Source: a bacterium (GTDB lineage Bacteria; Caldisericota; Caldisericia; Cryosericales; Cryosericaceae). From it: a stretch of 64,000 bases of DNA. Below, one piece after another: positions 62,688 through 64,000 of the stretch. The stretch lies in contig JAJFTL010000022.1 of the NCBI GenBank assembly GCA_021373025.1, positions 186,001 through 250,000 on the forward strand, given 5' to 3'. A program made the position numbers and the translations under genes. Positions within the stretch are counted from its first letter, which is position 1; the number at the start of each line of letters is the position of its first letter. The notes below the pieces were generated by a model. It saw only the letters and a list, made by a program, of their open reading frames with translations, ran no database searches and was not told the DNA's origin.

Positions 62688-63811
62688 AGGTTCTCCTCCT
62701 TGACAAAGCTGAGGATTTCCTGGGGACTAATGAGATCGCCATTGATCTTGTTCATGGGCACGATCTGGCGAGAGTCCCCGAAGACTCGCTTGATAAGAAG
62801 GACAAGCTGACCGGAGTTCAACTCGGGCACGACAACGGTTCGAGCATGACCAGCAGCGCTGCGCACACGGTCGTCATCGAATGGAAACAGGGTGATGAAT
62901 CGGAGCGACCCAGCCTTCCGGCCCTGTGAGCGAAGCGATTCGACCGCTTCGCTCACGGCCCGGGCCGTGATGCCAAAGCTCATGAACACGATGTCGGCAT
63001 CCTCGACCCGATCGCTCTCATACTGGATAATGTCATCCAGATTGTTGAACAGCTTGTCGCGCAGGCGTTCGATAAGCGCCTCCGCGACGTGCCCGTTTGC
63101 CGTCTGGAATCCTGATTCATTGTGCACGAGACCGGTAAAGCTTGTCCGATAGCCTGTACCGAGGTTGGCGATAGTGGGAATCAACGAGGCGTCCGTCTTG
63201 TACGGGAGGTATCCTGTCTTGTCGACCGGGAGCTTCCGCTCCACGAGTGTCGGTGTTGTGCTTGTGTCGATCGGTTCGCGCAAATGAGAGATCGTCTCAT
63301 CGGACAGGAGGATGACTGGATTCCTGTACTTCTCTGCCAGGTTGACCGCACGAATGGTCAGCTGGTAGGATTCTTCCACACTGGATGGTGAAAGGACGAT
63401 GATCCAGTGATCACCGTGAGTTCCCCACCGCGTCTGCATCAAATCCATCTGCGAGACTTTTGTCGGCATGCCTGTGGAGGGGCCATAGCGCATGGACTCG
63501 AGAATGACGATGGGAGCCTCGATCATGCACGCGTAGCCAAGACCCTCCTGCATCAGGGAGAAGCCAGGTCCCGATGTGGCGGTCAGGACCTTCTTGCCAG
63601 CCAGGGACGCACCGATAATGGCCATAATGCTCGAGATTTCGTCCTCCATCTGGATAAAGGTGCCGCCCACCTGTGGCATGCGCCTGGCCATGACCTCGGC
63701 GATTTCCGAGGATGGCGTGATAGGGTAGCCTGCAAAAAAGCGCACGCCTGCTGCGAGGGCTCCTTCAGCGACGGCTTCATTGCCTTGCATCAACACCACG
63801 CGCTCACTCAT
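62684..63811 (-). CDS. korA: 2-oxoacid:ferredoxin oxidoreductase subunit alpha
   Basis: A 375-residue subunit. QGNEAVAEGALAAGVRFFAGYPITPSSEI (about 9-36), EDEISSIMAIIGASLAGKK and the TSGPGFSLMQE signature identify it as the alpha/KorA subunit; the tetramer uses four different polypeptides as in the KorDABC type. Substrate preference (2-oxoglutarate, branched-chain or pyruvate) cannot be read from the sequence. The start overlaps the delta stop by eight bases. Confidence 0.95.
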   Translation of the reverse strand: MSERVVLMQGNEAVAEGALAAGVRFFAGYPITPSSEIAEVMARRMPQVGGTFIQMEDEISSIMAIIGASLAGKKVLTATSGPGFSLMQEGLGYACMIEAPIVILESMRYGPSTGMPTKVSQMDLMQTRWGTHGDHWIIVLSPSSVEESYQLTIRAVNLAEKYRNPVILLSDETISHLREPIDTSTTPTLVERKLPVDKTGYLPYKTDASLIPTIANLGTGYRTSFTGLVHNESGFQTANGHVAEALIERLRDKLFNNLDDIIQYESDRVEDADIVFMSFGITARAVSEAVESLRSQGRKAGSLRFITLFPFDDDRVRSAAGHARTVVVPELNSGQLVLLIKRVFGDSRQIVPMNKINGDLISPQEILSFVKEENL

Positions 63812-64000
63812 GGGAGACCTCCTCTACAATGAGGGCAAAGTCTGGACAATGCTCGACACACATCTGACACCCGATGCAGTCTTGTGGATTGACGATAGCC
63901 TGTCGCCCATTGTGATCCATTTCGAAGACCTTCTTGGGACAGACAGCGACACAGATGCCACAGTCCTTGCACCACTTACGATTGTGGGTGATCTTATAGG
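63804..64000 (-). CDS. korD: 2-oxoacid:ferredoxin oxidoreductase subunit delta (ferredoxin), partial
   Basis: The C-terminal 64 residues are in the window; the gene continues past base 64000. Two 4Fe-4S motifs are present: CKDCGICVAVCP and CIGCQMCVEHCP. The protein is the bacterial ferredoxin-like subunit that carries electrons from the TPP/cluster core. The stop TGA at 63806-63804 overlaps the korA start by eight bases. The start codon lies outside the window. Confidence 0.9.
   Translation of the reverse strand, partial: YKITHNRKWCKDCGICVAVCPKKVFEMDHNGRQAIVNPQDCIGCQMCVEHCPDFALIVEEVSHE

Overview
The window is a dense, fully chromosomal stretch of bacterial DNA (G+C a little above 50 percent by eye) with almost no mobile DNA. 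I see no transposase, integrase, phage gene or CRISPR array. The gene set points to an anaerobe: a 2-oxoacid:ferredoxin oxidoreductase, remains of an indolepyruvate ferredoxin oxidoreductase, a rubredoxin with its reductase, many radical SAM enzymes, HemW, a four-Cys (type 4) uracil-DNA glycosylase, and a two-subunit glycine decarboxylase. Several clusters look Firmicutes/Clostridia-like (cdaA-ybbR, rapZ-yvcK-whiA-rpoN-gap-pgk, SCIFF with its maturase, maf-mreBCD-PBP2-minC-rodA with a DUF4321 gene). The proteins are divergent and gene order is rearranged, so a deep-branching or candidate-phylum relative (a Caldiserica/Cryosericota-type lineage is one guess) is as likely as a true Firmicute. 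This assignment is inference only.

Layout. 1-9.3 kb (+): end of a methyltransferase, then a tightly overlapping run cdaA, ybbR, truB, ribF, rpsO, pnp, M16 peptidase, dut, type 4 udg. 9.3-12.9 kb: ndk-marR (-), an anchored phospholipase D-like protein (+) whose promoter predicts a leaderless mRNA, and rubredoxin-reductase (-). 13.0-13.9 kb: iorA and iorB, both carrying internal deletions. 13.9-16.2 kb: a histidine phosphatase and, divergently, a 55-residue SCIFF ribosomal peptide with its radical SAM maturase. 16.3-20.4 kb (-): tRNA-Phe, -Val, -Leu, secG, a 1.2-kb gene-poor tract with one Lys-rich small protein, pgk and gap. 20.4-26.3 kb (-): rpoN, whiA, yvcK, rapZ, tRNA-Ser, serS. 26.3-30.8 kb (-): a four-gene catabolic cluster (ygeY, ygeW, carbamate kinase, threonine-synthase-like lyase). 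31-34 kb (-): PBP1A and a conserved coiled protein. 34-39.7 kb (+): clpC, lepA, hemW. 39.7-49.8 kb: ychF (-), then an orphan gene, a G5/3D-domain protein, ksgA, gcvH-gcvPA-gcvPB, argS, rbfA, nrnA (+). 49.8-58.1 kb (-): TIGR03960-type radical SAM protein, rodA, minC, PBP2, mreDCB, maf. 58.1-61.2 kb (-): DUF4321 protein, Gx transporter, NusG-II protein, ApbE, a radical SAM enzyme. 61.3-64 kb (-): korC, korB, korA and the end of korD.

How the parts fit. The elongation genes (mreBCD, PBP2, rodA, PBP1A, minC) build and shape the wall. CdaA/YbbR and YvcK/RapZ/WhiA are envelope and carbon-flux regulators. Kor, Ior, GcvPA/PB and the YgeY/YgeW/ArcC/lyase cluster suggest amino-acid or ureide fermentation, with ATP made from carbamoyl phosphate. 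Recurrent promoters of the form TTGnnn-16/17-TAGAAT or TATAAT can be read upstream of many transcription units.

The most interesting items are the YgeY-YgeW-ArcC-ThrC-like cluster, the SCIFF peptide and maturase, the doubly deleted ior operon, the ApbE/NusG-II/Gx/radical SAM module, and orphan genes at 17573, 33560 and 41022.
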